Assembly (NCBI RefSeq): GCF_050624435.1
Contig: NC_134541.1
Span: 102,482,805 to 102,546,804, forward strand
Direction: 5' to 3'
DNA: 64,000 nucleotides
Source: Tenrec ecaudatus
Taxonomy: Eukaryota > Chordata > Mammalia > Afrosoricida > Tenrecidae
Part shown: positions 22,290 to 33,159 of the stretch, in pieces
Position numbering within the stretch: position 1 is the stretch's first letter
Layout: each line of letters starts with the position of its first letter
Notes under the pieces: generated by a model
Told to the model about the DNA's origin: nothing
The model's input: only the letters and a program-made list of their open reading frames with translations
Databases searched by the model: none
Translations under genes and position numbers: made by a program

Positions 22290-22452
22290 CACCTTACCCC
22301 TGAAGGTTTGGGGCTGCTGACCCCAAGGCCGGTGGTTCAAACCCACCTGCTGCTCCACAGGAGAAAGATGAGGTTGTCTGCTCCCTGGATGATTGAGTTT
22401 AAAGAACTCCCTATCGGGTCTCTAGGAGTTGGGGTCAACCCTGTAGCAGTGG
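22290..22452 (+). mobile_element. AfroSINE
   Basis: ggggctgctgaccccaaggc, cggtggttcaaacccacctg, ggagaaagatgaggttgtct and gtagcagtgggtttg. The first 30 bases are missing. Confidence 0.78.
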
Positions 22453-22469
22453 GTTTGCTCTTGACCTCT

Positions 22470-22572
22470 GAAAGATTCCAGGTGGCACAATAGTAAAGCC
22501 CTGGGCCAGTGGCACTCACCCGGGGGCTCAGTGGGAGGAAGACCTGGCAGTGATCTCCCCTTCCTTAAAGGT
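22470..22572 (+). mobile_element. AfroSINE 5' fragment
   Basis: ccaggtggcacaatagtaaa, gccctgggccagtggcactc and gaggaagacctggcagtgat. The 3' half is absent. It may continue beyond the following antisense SINE, but that is not clear. Confidence 0.6.
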
Positions 22573-22574
22573 TC

Positions 22575-22772
22575 AAACAAGCCAAGAGACCCAACCGTGC
22601 CGTCGGATTGATGCCGACACATTGCATCAGTGCCCCTGTGGGTATCTGAAGCTGGGACTCTTTCTGGGAATAGAAAGCCTCTTCTTTTTCCCGCAGAGCT
22701 ACTGGTGGTTTTGAACTGCTGACTTGGCGGTTTTCAGCCCCACGTGTCATCCAGGACACCACCAGAGCTCCT
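22575..22772 (-). mobile_element. AfroSINE, near full length
   Basis: caaccgtgccgtcggattga, agagctactggtggttttga, actgctgacttggcggtttt and the head accaccagagctcctg. Confidence 0.85.
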
Positions 22773-23749
22773 GTGGAGGGATCGGCTCCGTCACAGGTAT
22801 CACGCAGAGGGGGAAATCAATCCAATGGTAGTGCACAGCAACAGCCGCTTCACCTTTTAGGAAAGCCCCTGAGTGTTTGGCGCACATGGCTAAGTGTTTG
22901 GTTCCTATAGGTCAGTGGTTCGTATCTATCCATAAGTGCCTGGAGAGAAAAGCTGGTGACATGATTCTAAAAACCAGCCATTGACCACCCCATGGGGTGC
23001 GGCTCCGCTCTGGACAGGGTGGCACTTGACTCAGCAGTCTCGGGCTGGCTCTGGGCTGCTCTCTGCCCAGCTGTCTTACTGGGTGAGAAGAGCCACGAAT
23101 AAGAGCCACAATTGCCTCTAGAATGACGTATTTCCTTTGACCCATTGGACTGCTTGGCCTGGGGTCTGATAGCCAGGATGCAATTCTTTTCCCACCCACT
23201 CATCCTGGGACCTTGGGCGAGTCATTTCCCTGCCTGGGCCCAGCGCTCCTTATGGGCAGGTGCAGGTGGGAGCAGTGTCCGAGGGGAGCTGCTGGGGAGC
23301 ATGGAATCCCATAACACCTGTAATGTGTTGCCTGTGACGCCTCATTAAGAAAGGCCAGGCACGAGTCCTTTTTCCATTTTCTTTTTAATGAGGACATTGG
23401 TATCTGAGAAATGCTGGGCCATTTGTTAACAGAAGAAAACCGTATGGTTCCAAACCAGCCTTAACCATCTGTCATTCAAAGTCCCTCCTGCCCTCACCTT
23501 TGTGAGAAGGAAGGCCATCGAAAATTGACTTGGGGGCAGACGCTGGGCTCAGCCTCTCCTCTCCCTTCCACCCTGGTCGGTTGATCTGTGGGCAGAGGTG
23601 AGGATCAGAGGGAACCCTCTCGCCAAGCAGACTGTCCTCGCCTCTGCTTCCCTTCCAAAGGCCGGAAAGCGGATCCACGTAGAACACATCTTCAATGCTG
23701 ACTTGCGGGCATAAGGGTTTGGAACGGGATGCACAATGGGCTCAAGCAT
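22773..23749. other. Mostly unique stretch with a MIR-like core
   Basis: ctgggaccttgggcgagtca at 23206-23225 followed by tttccctgcctgggccc is the MIR core in sense. The rest is unassigned. Confidence 0.45.
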
Positions 23750-23955
23750 CAAGGTGACCAGATTGTAACATTGGTAAAGCGGGATGCCATGGATAAAACT
23801 CTTATCCTGGTGAAATAGCCATATGGTAGCCCAAAACTGTATACCCTAGCTTGTCGTGCATTCTTTCCAAAAATTGAGACTTTTAAAAAAACACCGTGGG
23901 ATGCGGGAAAAATTGTTAAAAATCAGGACGGTCCCACCAAAGGCGGTCACCTTAG
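23750..23955. mobile_element. DNA-transposon MITE candidate, about 205 bp
   Basis: Left end caaggtgacc and right end ggtcaccttag form an inverted terminal repeat with core aaggtgacc. The interior (agccatatggtagcccaaaa, ctagcttgtcgtgcattctt, aggacggtcccacc) looks like a non-autonomous DNA transposon known to me from several vertebrates, but I cannot name it. Flanks tcaagcat and ttaagcgt agree at 6 of 8 positions, which would suit a hAT-type 8-bp duplication, if real. Confidence 0.5.
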
Positions 23956-23959
23956 AGTT

Positions 23960-24055
23960 TAAGCGTGGCACAGTACCATGTGGGGCTTAGCTCGATTGCG
24001 CGTAATGTCACTGTGGGTTGGAACTGACTTGATGGTACCTAACAACAACAACAAC
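23960..24055 (+). mobile_element. RTE LINE 3' tail
   Basis: ttgcgcgtaatgtcactgtg, ggttggaactgacttgatgg and tacctaacaacaacaacaac. A very short 5'-truncated insertion ending in the RTE (CAA)n tail. Confidence 0.8.
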
Positions 24056-24063
24056 AGATGAAA

Positions 24064-24245
24064 AGCAGCCCTCGTGGCACAGTGATTATGTTTTGGGCTG
24101 CTAACCACTGGCCACCAGTTTAAAGCCACCAGAAGCTCTGTGCGAGAAAGATGAGGCACAGTCTCAGAAACCCACAGGAGCAGTTCCTCCCCATCCTATG
24201 GGGCTGCTCTGAGTTGGAATTGACGCAGTGGCAGTGAGGTTGAAT
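24064..24245 (+). mobile_element. AfroSINE, near full length
   Basis: agccctcgtggcacagtgat, gggctgctaaccactggcca, gagaaagatgaggcacagtc and ctgctctgagttggaattga. It follows the RTE tail directly. A short internal deletion removes the tttctactcc block. Confidence 0.88.
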
Positions 24246-24254
24246 TTCTGAGTC

Positions 24255-24540
24255 ATAGGTTAAGATCCATGGACAATGGTGGTTCACGGGTCGAATCCTC
24301 TCCTTTTATTGTGGGGCGTCATGGCTAGGGCAGCACCCCTCGTACTCGGGCATCACCCGTTGGGTAGCGGGGCTTTGTGTGTGGCTGTGAATGCACCCAG
24401 GTTTCAGTGCATCTTCCAGACTGAGACTAGGAAGAAAAGCCTGGCAATCTACTTCTGAAATGGCAGTGAAACCCTTACGGATCCCCATGTTCTGATCCAA
24501 CACCAACCACGGGGATGGTCAGAGGGCTTGAAGGATCAGT
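24255..24540 (+). mobile_element. AfroSINE-related SINE (Gly-head type)
   Basis: acaatggtggttcacgggtc, ttcagtgcatcttccagact, gagactaggaagaaaagcct, ggcaatctacttctgaaatg and aaccacggggatggtcagag follow the order of the type-2 SINE. Confidence 0.65.
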
Positions 24541-24837
24541 CAGTGTTCTTTCTGTGAGCATTCTGCTTAGTGCACGTCTGTTCTGGGCAGTCTTGGATGA
24601 TATTGTAAACAAATGAGACCTGGGGATTTGTGGTCCTGAGAAAGAGCTTGGCATGGAGTCTGGCTGGTTTGAGAGTAAATGATGCCTTGTCTTATTGCCT
24701 GTCTCACTAACCTCGAAGGCTGTGGGGTTCTTTGACCCTCTTTGCCCCATGATGGAGAGAACAAGGCCTCTTCAGAGGCTGGCAGTGGGGGAGAAAGAAG
24801 AAGCCGTAGGCTAGAGGGCCCATTATAGTCCTTGTAT
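24541..24837. other. Unique stretch
   Basis: No recognised element. Confidence 0.35.
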
Positions 24838-25016
24838 GTAAAACTCGCATGGAGTCCGTTCCGGCTCTACTGACCCCATAGAGGGTTGTTGAGACCGTGA
24901 GTCTCTGTGGAGACACATCGCCACGTCTTTCTCCTCAGGAGTGCCTGACGGGCTTGAACCTCAGACCTCATGGTTCATAGCCCAGCGCTTATCCTACAGG
25001 ACCACCAGGGCTCCTC
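24838..25016 (-). mobile_element. AfroSINE
   Basis: actcgcatggagtccgttcc, acgtctttctcctcaggagt, gacgggcttgaacctcagac and the head caggaccaccagggctcctc. Confidence 0.83.
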
Positions 25017-25029
25017 GGTGTGTGTTAGA

Positions 25030-25180
25030 ACTCATGACCGTGGACTCAAGCCTGACTCATAGCGATCCTATTGGACAGAGAAGAACTGCCCCTGTGGGTT
25101 TCCAAGACTAAACTCTTATGGGATCAGAAAGCCTCATCTTTCTTCTGCAGAGGGACTGGGTAAAACCCACTAAATGGTGC
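25030..25180 (-). mobile_element. AfroSINE, head missing
   Basis: gactcaagcctgactcatag, ctattggacagagaagaact, gcccctgtgggtttccaaga and gcctcatctttcttctgcag. In tandem with the previous copy. Confidence 0.8.
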
Positions 25181-25546
25181 TTTTTCAATAGTCTTTGGGG
25201 TTTTTTGGGTTTTGCGTGTGTGGGGGGGTGCGTGCATGCTCATGTGGTGGTGGGAGAGAGAAATTGATAGAAACAGGTGGAAGAGAGAGACTAAGCTAGA
25301 CTAAAGAGAAAAGTCTACTTCTGAGAAAGCAAGCAGGGTGGGTGTAGGGGAGGGAGGGAGGGATAAAGGGAGAGAAGAGAAGAGGAGGGGGAGGAGAGGG
25401 GAGAACCATTGTGGAAATGGACTGGGGGGACTAGAGGAGGCTTCTGAGGCAAAAAAGACCCCCATGCCATGATAATAACTTATATTCAAACTAAAATTTT
25501 ACTGCAAACATGGATGCATATGAGCTCTCTCGCTCTCTGTCTCTCT
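25181..25546. other. Purine-rich tract
   Basis: From about 25252 to 25410 the plus strand is almost all purine (gagagaaattgatag, ggagggagggagggataaag, agaggagggggaggagaggg). It is suited to triplex-type structure. No gene. Confidence 0.6.

Positions 25547-25593
<47 letters not shown>
25547..25593. repeat. (CA)n microsatellite
   Basis: About 23 uninterrupted CA units. The Val-Cys repeats in the antisense frame are artefacts. Confidence 0.97.
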
Positions 25594-25595
<2 letters not shown>

Positions 25596-26639
25596 TACCA
25601 TGAACTTCTGTCCCTAATGTCTGCATTGAGACCAGACCAGACTTTCTCCACATCCCCTCTGTCCATCCTTTTCTGACTCCCTGTCCCTGAAGTCAGACAG
25701 GACCTTGGCCCACTGTTCTCTTGGGACCTGGTAGTGTTCTTCCGCTGCAGGAGGAATACGTGGCAGTGGTAGTCAGCTTCCCTACAGACAACGAGCCGGG
25801 AACCCCTTGGAGGTAGCATGGCCTTGACTAGAGAGCGAAGGATTCAGTCTTGGGCTGCCCCCGGAGGCAGTAGGCTGGTGTCGTGGAGACTTGATGGATT
25901 CTGGAAGCAGAGAAACCGAGGTTTGAACAATGGGTTCATTTTTTGCGAGCCTGGGATCTCTCTGCGAGTTTGCTGGGAGGCTTAGAAATGCAGCCCTGAA
26001 CCACTGTGCACAGTGCTGCATGTGCGGAAGCCCTTGGTCCCACGGCCCCTGGATCCGTCCTGTGGGCAGAGCCAGCCCACGCCATAAGTAAAGGTGTGGC
26101 CTTTTCAAGAGCAGCCTCTTGGTGCTGCTTTACATCGGTCCCTTCCTGGGTGGCTGTGTTACCCCCTGTGGCTGAGCTAGAAAGCCTCGTTTCGCTTTGC
26201 TTTCATTTCTGCCCAATGCACAAATGTTATCTAACATTCTGCTTTTATTGGGGTCACTGGTTTTATTTTCTCAGTGTAGCTTCCGGCAGAGGTGACTTGA
26301 TATTTTCAGCACGCCGCTTTTTAAACAGGCATTCGCATATTTGTTTGCATCCTCGGGCCCTAATTGATGTGGCTGGGTTTGGACAGGGATAAACTAGCCA
26401 TTATCAGGCCCATGCTATTCTTGGTGAAAGGACCAAATTCTGCTTGTGTCTAAGGATGCAAAAGGAAAACAGCACTGGCCAGGGACTCCCTCTCCTCCCC
26501 CCCCCCCAACCCCCAAAGCCCTTTGCTCCCCCTGGTGTCTGAATTATGGGTGGGATTGAGTAGCCTTTGATATGCATCTGCATAATTATTGTGCTTAAGA
26601 AGGAGGAGAGAGCAAATCTACCCGCATCTCTATTGATCC
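25594..26639. other. Unique stretch, part possibly conserved
   Basis: 26170-26400 is repeat-free and A/T-rich, with motifs such as atatttgtttgcatcc and ccctaattgatgtgg that resemble conserved non-coding DNA. Poly-C at about 26497-26510. This is an impression only; no alignment was possible. Confidence 0.35.
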
Positions 26640-26815
26640 ATCAGACCTGCTGGCCTTGTGGTTACTTGCAGGGCTGTGATCCGCATGGTTGGCAGTTCAA
26701 AACCACCTGGGGCTTTCTAGCTCAGCACAGCAGCTTCGTAGGAGAAACACTGAGCTTTCTGCTCCCATAAACAGTTATAGTCTCAGAAACCCACAGGAGT
26801 CACTGATGGTAGTTA
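26640..26815 (+). mobile_element. AfroSINE
   Basis: tgctggccttgtggttactt, ggttggcagttcaaaaccac, gctttctgctcccataaaca and tatagtctcagaaacccaca. The terminal gggtcgctatgag block is reduced to gtcactgatgg. Confidence 0.8.
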
Positions 26816-26974
26816 GGGAGAGAGACCACATGCCTGTCGTGAGCATGTGTGTGATAAGGTGGTGGCACGGGGTGTGGAGCGCTCAGCCAGCAACCAGCCG
26901 TCTGAGTCTTCAAGCAACTCTGCAGAAGGAAGGCAGGCTGGGCAGGCTGCTCCTGCAGAGATGGCAGAGCCCAC

Positions 26975-27146
26975 TGACCTTGAGCTGATTGGTGCACAGT
27001 GACCCTGTGCAGGGTTAAAGGCTTTGGTCAATCTTTTTGGGAGAAGACAACCTCATCTTTCTCCCAATGAGCAGCAGGTGGTCTCGAGCCTCTAACCTTG
27101 TGGCTAGAAGTCCAATTCTCACCCCATAGTGCCCGCAGAGCTGCCT
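26975..27146 (-). mobile_element. AfroSINE, decayed
   Basis: gagctgattggtgcacagtg, gagaagacaacctcatcttt, cagcaggtggtctcgagcct and accttgtggctagaagtcca. Confidence 0.75.
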
Positions 27147-27157
27147 CTGTAAAGGTT

Positions 27158-27350
27158 CTCAAATCAGGATCACTGCCATCAAGTTTATGCCGACCCATAG
27201 TGACCCTATAGGCCCATGAGTTTCCAAGGCTGTAACTCTTTATGAGGTTTAGAAACTTTCATCTCTCTCCTGGGGAATAGCTGGTGGTTTCTAGCTGCTG
27301 TCCTGGAGGTTAGTGGCCCAACTTAGAACCACTGTGCCACCAGGCCTTCA
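27158..27350 (-). mobile_element. AfroSINE, near full length
   Basis: atcactgccatcaagtttat, catagtgaccctataggccc, gtttccaaggctgtaactct and the head accactgtgccaccaggcct. In tandem with the copy before it. Confidence 0.88.
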
Positions 27351-27894
27351 GGGCCACGAGGCACTGGAGCCCACTCCGAAGGCACGGCTTTGGGCTTGGC
27401 TTTCTAGAAGTGAGGAGGAAACAGGACAGAGGGGGTGGAAGCTAGGATGTTTTCTAAACATAAGTCACGTTTTAGGTTTGACTTCATAGCATGGCATAAA
27501 TATTTTACCCAAACATGACAACCAAAACTAGAATAAAAAAGATTCTCTAATACTGGAATGAACACAGTCCAAATAAACTTAATTGTGAGACCAGACACCC
27601 AAAGAGGAGACACCCAAAGAGGCGATGTTAAAGCATATACGTTGATTGCTATGTCCCTGGTGGGGTACCTGCCCAGGACCAGAAGAGTGAGTGCACTCTC
27701 AGTGTCTTCCTGATTGTCGGGGCGGTGCTGTGTGGCTGAGGCTGGGGACACTTCCTGACTGGGAATGACACCCCAAGTGAGCGTATGTCAGAAGAAAGAC
27801 GCGATCCATGGGGGGCAGCCTGGATTTGCCTCAGAAGTCTTGCTGCCAATTTACCACGTGGCTCGGTGTGAGTGTATCTGTGTGTTACAGTTCT
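27351..27894. other. Unique stretch
   Basis: Contains a local direct duplication, ccaaagaggagacacccaaa gaggcgatg, at 27598-27626. No other element recognised. Confidence 0.4.
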
Positions 27895-28032
27895 GATCAG
27901 GACTCCTGCGGCATGGTGGGCTGCACATTGAACTATCACCGGAGAAACATGAGGCTGTTTGCGCCTTACAGACTTAAAGTCTCAGAGATGCAAAGGGCCA
28001 GTTCTCCCTGCCCTGTCGGGTTGCTATCAAGG
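27895..28032 (+). mobile_element. AfroSINE, decayed
   Basis: aggactcctgcggcatggtg, ggctgcacattgaactatca, aaagtctcagagatgcaaag and gccctgtcgggttgctatc. Confidence 0.7.
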
Positions 28033-28189
28033 AAAACTGGAGGTTGTAGAATATTGAAGCATGTGCTTGAAGACTAGTATCCCAGGCCTTTCTGAGCAGG
28101 AATGGGCTGCTCCTGGCCATTTTGAATCAGATGATCATATGGTCTGCTCTTCTGAGAGGGACATGTTGGGAGAGGGATAGCATTGTGTT

Positions 28190-29470
28190 CATGGTCATAA
28201 AGAACTTTCAAGGTCTATGCTGAAGTACAACAGTGTTAGTGAGAGGATAATATCTGTCTGCCGACAATCAAGTTCGGTTAATGGGCCTATTGATATGTAG
28301 GCATCAACCAGGGATGCAAAATAAGAGGAAATAGATTTTTCAACTTATTCCATTTTAAATTACTCAAATGTGCGATCAAGATGGATTGACAGCAAGGCCA
28401 TTAGAATGGAATTACAGTGAAGAAAGATCCGTCGTTGGAAACCATGGCCCCAGTGGTAAAAGAATGCTGAATGGAGTTGGCTTGATGGTAGATTTCAAGG
28501 CCAGTGAGCTATTTATTAGACATACCTTTTTTTCAACAACATAAAGGGCATCTCTACACATGGATCCCCTGGGACCAACAGGGACCAAGGACTTGTTGGA
28601 AATACCCTTCTTTCACCATGGCAACTCTATACCTAGACCACACTAGACAGAATACATGGGTATTGGATTAAGGATATCTCTGGAAAGAGTCAAGGAAATG
28701 CCTAATATTACCAACCGGGGGTCAAATGTAGAATCAACTGTCAGTTGCTCAGATGTGGAAGCTGAAGAAGATGCCAATAATCTACACTAATTGAAGGAAG
28801 ACCTCAGGGTATAGACCGTCAAATATAGATTTGAGGAACTGAACACGAATGACTGACGACCAGAGGAATTGTCCAGTGCCATCAAGGACACCAGGCATAA
28901 AGAAAGCAAAAGGTCATTAATAAAAAATTTTTAAAAAGAAAGAAAAGTCCGAAATGAATGTCAAACAGACTCTGAAACTTGCTGTTGAGCATAGAGTAGC
29001 TAAAGTGAAGGAAGGCAATGGTGAAGGGAAAGAGCTGAGCAGAAAACGTTGAAGCGCAGCTTGGGAAGACAAAGTAAACTGGATTATGTAATGCAACATG
29101 CAAAGGGGTGGAGTTAGGAAGCCAAAAGTAAAGCACGTGCTTAGCATTTCTCAAACTGAAAGAACTGGGGGAAAAAAATCAACCCTCAAATTTTAGTGTT
29201 GAGGGAGTCTACGGGCAGGATAGTGAACGAGCAGGAATGCATAGTCGCTGTACTCAAAAGACTCGGTCAGCGGTCCACCATTTCAAGAGGCAGCACGTGA
29301 CCAAGAACTGATGACCTGGGACCAAGAGCCAATGGTCTTGAAAAAAGAAGTCCAAGCTGCCCTGAAAGCACTGGCAACGAACGAAGCTCCAAGAACTGAT
29401 GGAATACCATTTGAGGTTTCCCCAGCAAACTGATAAGAGGCACTCCCTCCTCGTCTGTGCCAAGAAATTT
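28190..29470 (+). mobile_element. RTE LINE fragment: endonuclease to start of RT
   Basis: Sense-strand RTE ORF2 remnant, 5' and 3' truncated and full of stops. An endonuclease-end segment with ctctacacatggatcccctg lies near 28550, the FEEL-TND linker near 28835, a Lys/Glu-rich linker at 28930-29150, and the segment before the RT palm (ggcaacgaacgaagctccaa, ctgatggaataccatttgag) at 29370-29415. It stops at gtgccaagaaatttggaaga. No frame longer than 90 codons remains, so it is dead. Confidence 0.8.
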
Positions 29471-29640
29471 GGAAGACATCCCACTGGTGATGCTGTGGCT
29501 ATTTGTTACAACGATGGTACAGCTTCCAACATCTTGGCAACATGCAAGTCACCAAAGTGTGACAAGCTGACAGATGTGGGGTGGCGAGTTGCGTTCACCA
29601 ACCAGAACGATATATGGGCCTTGCTTGCCGTCTGACTCAG
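29471..29640 (-). mobile_element. AfroSINE-related SINE (Gly-head type), 3' part
   Basis: gctgtggctatttgttacaa, tggtacagcttccaacatct, tggcaacatgcaagtcacca and tgacaagctgacagatgtgg, antisense. It joins the RTE fragment exactly where that breaks off. Confidence 0.6.
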
Positions 29641-30434
29641 GGAACCGCTCATTTTAAATGTATGTAGGACAATCGGGGACATGTGAACACAGATGGAATT
29701 TCTCTGTGTTGTTGCTAGTAAGTTAGGAAACAAAACTGGAAGTTCTTTAAAGCAGACTCCAGACCTGCTGGGGCCTCAGTTGCCCCTCCTCTCACCGTAC
29801 TCAACACTTGAGGCATTAAGATGGGCCATGCTGCTTCCCAGAAGCGTTTGGTGCTTAGCTGACGTCCCTGCCACCTCCACCTGCCCCTGGAGACAGGAAA
29901 CCAGTGTCTCAGTGTCCCAAGAGCACAGTCTGTGCAAACACCACTCACTCAGACGCTTCTGGGCTCTCATCTCTGAGTACAGAGCCCTGGCTTTGATTCC
30001 TGCACGATGTCCCCTCCTTCTGCCCACGTGTTCTTCAAAGGGCAGTCATCGAAACCTCCACAACACTTTTCCTCTTGGCAGAAGTTGTTTTCCTGGGGGA
30101 CTTCACTCGGGCCACCGAGAGGGCAGAAGTGATGCTCGAGTCCTAGAGGCGGCAGGAAAGCAGGGCGTCCGGGCCAGGCAGGGTGCTCAGTCTGATCGCA
30201 CTCATGTCCCATGTCTGTAAACCCCGTCAGGATAGGAAAGGCCGCCATCTTCTCCCAACTGAACAAAAAGAGACTCTGCTGGGTTAAGTGACTGTCTCAA
30301 GTTCACACAGACAGGAAGAAGGATTATCACAGAGTCTGTGCTAGGGGTTGGATGTGGGACTGGAAGCCAGTGAGTGAACTTGAACCCTATCCCCCCAACA
30401 TAGATGATGGGACCTTAAACCCAGGGAACAGAGC
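29641..30434. other. Mostly unique stretch with MIR-like core
   Basis: 30270-30350 (gggttaagtgactgtctcaa, gttcacacagacaggaagaa) is the antisense MIR core. The 175-residue frame at 29693-30220 has no domain and overlaps antisense frames. Judged non-coding. Confidence 0.45.
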
Positions 30435-30615
30435 CCTGGGAACAGAGCACTGGTGGCAAGACTGTAAAGTGCTCAGCTGCTAACCGAAAGGTTGGCATTT
30501 CAAACCCACCCAGTAGCTCCGTGGAAGAAAGGCCTAGTGATCTCTTTCTACCAAGGTCACAGTCAAGAAGACCCTGTGAGGGTCAGTTCTCCGCTGGTAC
30601 ACAGTTCACTAGGAG
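30435..30615 (+). mobile_element. AfroSINE
   Basis: cagagcactggtggcaagac, gctgctaaccgaaaggttgg, catttcaaacccacccagta and gaagaaaggcctagtgatct. It belongs to the subtype with the aggcctagcgatct centre. Confidence 0.8.
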
Positions 30616-30919
30616 TTGGGATCTCCTTTGCACCAAATAACCACATGCTTATGAATGGAGTCCTGGCAGTGAGGACGGGTTTTGTTACTTTGTCACTGAG
30701 GCCATGCCATGGATGGGTGGGTCCTAGACCTCATCACTTCTGGGTGACATGAAGAATAGCCAAGACACAGCCCAGTATACATGGCGGGGGTGAGGGTCCC
30801 TAACTGCCACATGAGAATCACCAAGAAGGCAAAGTGCTACCGAAGGCAAGAGTCTTTCCCCTAAAGCAGGCAGAGAGCCCTCCCCTAGAGCAGGCGTCCT
30901 GACCTCAGACCCTCCGCTT
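30616..30919. other. Unique stretch
   Basis: Nothing recognised. It contains a short local repeat of ctcccctaga-type text at 30870-30890. Confidence 0.3.
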
Positions 30920-30924
30920 TCCTG

Positions 30925-31165
30925 AACCCATTGCCATTGAGTGGCGACCCTGCAGAACTGCCTCTGTGGGTTTCTAAGACGCTGACGTTTATGGGTGTAG
31001 AGGCCCTGTCTTTTTTCAGGGGCAGGTCGTGGTTTTGAACTGTCTGTGGGTTTCCTAGACTGCAACCCTTTATGGTCGTAGAAGGCCTCATCTTTCTTCC
31101 AAGGAGCGGTTGGTGGTTTCAAACTCCTGACCTTGCAGTTGGCAGCGCAGCATGTGACTAGGGAG
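30925..31165 (-). mobile_element. AfroSINE with duplicated middle
   Basis: Antisense. After cattgccattgagtggcgac and ctgtgggtttctaagacgct the copy reaches gtcgtggttttgaactgtct, then restarts at gtgggtttcctagactgcaa and runs again to gttggtggtttcaaactcct. Two staggered bodies share one 3' end, from internal duplication or a second insertion. Confidence 0.75.
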
Positions 31166-32297
31166 CATAATTAGATCTGCAGCTCTCGGTTTTACAGAAT
31201 AAAAATCGAGATCAATAGACTTACAGAACTTCTCTAAGTCACCCTAGCTCTCTGAGGTGAATTCTGAAGCTAAGAACTAGGGGTTTTCTTTCTGTAAAAA
31301 AAATAATCATTTCTTTCATTTGTTGTTGTTGAAATAGACCCGGTTCAACCATGTGCAGTTCAGTGACATTGATTATGGCCTCAAGTGATGCACCCTTTCC
31401 CACTCTCCTTTTCCAAATCACTCCTCCCCATTAAGGTAAACCCACCCCCCCAGGTTTCCTTGAGGGTTATTGTTGCCAAGTTGGCCCCATTTTGCTTGTT
31501 CTTGGGTCGTTGGGAATAAAAGCACCCAAGAATACCTAGAGCAGTCAGCTGGCATGACCCCTCCATGTGGGGAGTGCAGTACAGCAGGCCCTCCCCGGGG
31601 GATGATGTGGCAGTTGGCATCTGTACGGATTGTAGCCTTGGACTCCCGTGGGGCAGTTCTGTGCCCCCATAGAGTGGCTGTGAGAGCTGCCCGCCGGGAG
31701 GTGGAATCTACCCAACAGCACCCAGTACCCAACACCCACGGGATGGTTCTTCAAAAGAGCACGTGCTAAGAGCAGCATTCTTATCTCGTGAAGCCAAACT
31801 AGGGTGTGAGTTCTAGATAGCTCCAGGGGATACTTCTAGTTTAAGGTTTACAGTTTGTACCAGGACAGCCATTAGGGCAGGAGGACTTATTCTGCAGGAT
31901 TCTAAACACCACCTGAAGAGGACTCTTGAGTTCAACAGCAGATGCTCTCAGGTGCAGGAAGACTCAGTAGGCACGAGGGAAGAGCCAAGTGCCAGGAGAC
32001 CTGGCTCTGCAGTCACGTGCTCGATGGCAGGAGGCCCATTAGTCGCCTCCATCCTCCATCTGAGAGAGTTGGGACACTTCAGTGTTTCCCGGACTGATGC
32101 CTGAAATGACGTAAGATGGATCCAAGCCCCGGCATTAAATAACCTGAATTCACACAGAGTGAAATGTGCTGCTTCTCCATTTTCTCCAGTCTCCCCCCAC
32201 CCCACCCCCATCAGTCGGCTTGTCCTACTGTGATGCTTAGCATGTTGTTGTTATGCTAGAACTATGCCATTGGTCTTTCAGATCCCAGCAAGGGTCC
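31166..32297. other. Unique stretch
   Basis: A (GTT)3 run at 31321 (tgttgttgttgaaatagacc) precedes text resembling an RTE or L1 edge, but it could not be followed. No gene. Confidence 0.35.
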
Positions 32298-32822
32298 TGT
32301 GCTAGGGTGGGTTCTCTAAAGAAAACAAACCAACAAGTGGTGCTTGTATGTGTTGTATATAGAAAGAGATGTAGATCGAGAAATGGCGTACACAGTTGTT
32401 GACATAGCTAAGTCCAGTCTGATTCAAGTCAGGCTTCTCCTGACGCATGGAAGCTGATAACAGGAAGCACCAGGAGATCGAGGAGCCAGACCAGGAAGAT
32501 GATGTGGAGACAGCAGGAGGCACAGGCTGGTGGATACTGAGGCCCAGAGTCGGCTGAATGCATCCACTGCCTGTAGTCTGCTGACGGCTCTTGGAGCAGC
32601 AGGCAGGTGATGCAATAGGAGATCGACAGCCAGATGCAAGATTTCTCGCTCTGGTGGAAGGCAAAGGGCCAAGTAAGATTCGACTCTCCTTGGTCACTCC
32701 CTCTCTTACAAAAGGCTTATGCCGTCAAGGAGGTGTCATCAGGCTGCACCTTGATGGACACGTTCGGTTCCACCCCTCACCAGGCATGGATGACCTAACC
32801 GACATAACCCCTACTCACCACA
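32298..32822 (-). mobile_element. ERVL/MaLR-type solo LTR, copy D, diverged
   Basis: On the minus strand it starts TGTGGTGAGTAGGGGTTATG and ends ...CACCCTAGCACA (TG...CA, 525 bp). The body follows copies A and C loosely (ttgtatatagaaagagatg, acatagctaagtccagtctg). No matching 5-bp duplication was found. It is the oldest or most rearranged of the five. Confidence 0.6.
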
Positions 32823-32834
32823 GTTGCCCATCGT

Positions 32835-32905
32835 GGACAAGGCTTCCTGGAGCTTCTAGACTCAGACAGTAGCCAGTGAGAACCTAATGGATCACGGCAG
32901 GTCCA
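32835..32905 (+). mobile_element. AfroSINE-related SINE (Gly-head type), short piece
   Basis: gagcttctagactcagacag, agccagtgagaacctaatgg and atcacggcaggtcc. Matches the 3' third of the second SINE type with an internal gap. Confidence 0.5.
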
Positions 32906-33159
32906 TGTTCAAGGGGCTGGAAGGCACTCACACTGTGCACGAGAAGAGCAGCTTCCTCAAAGTGGACTCCACGTGACTGACGTGCACAGCTTCCGGGAAC
33001 TCCGCGTTCTTCCTGGTCTCGGAGCAGGGCAGGGGGAAGCCCGACTCCCGTGGGCACGCCTGCAGCACCTCTCCGGACTTGGTTCCCACTCTTCCCAAGG
33101 GAGCAGCATCTCAGCTTCTCAGACTTGGGTCAGTGATGATGGTGTCAAAAACCAAAAGA

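Noticed and set aside
25547..25593. Protein signal from Val-Cys or Thr-His repeats in frames
   Set aside because: Translation of CA/TG microsatellites; the same holds at 35174 and 63557, and for the Ile-His-Pro-Ser frames at 2752 and 43100.
29693..30220. 175-codon frame
   Set aside because: No domain, antisense frames of similar length over the same bases, and no exon signals.
32893..32904. ggtcc as a possible right-hand 5-bp duplication for LTR copy D (left copy at 32293-32297)
   Set aside because: The sequence around the right copy belongs to a SINE (agccagtgagaacctaatgg ... atcacggcaggtcc), so the match is probably chance. The TG...CA edge at 32822 fits the other copies better.
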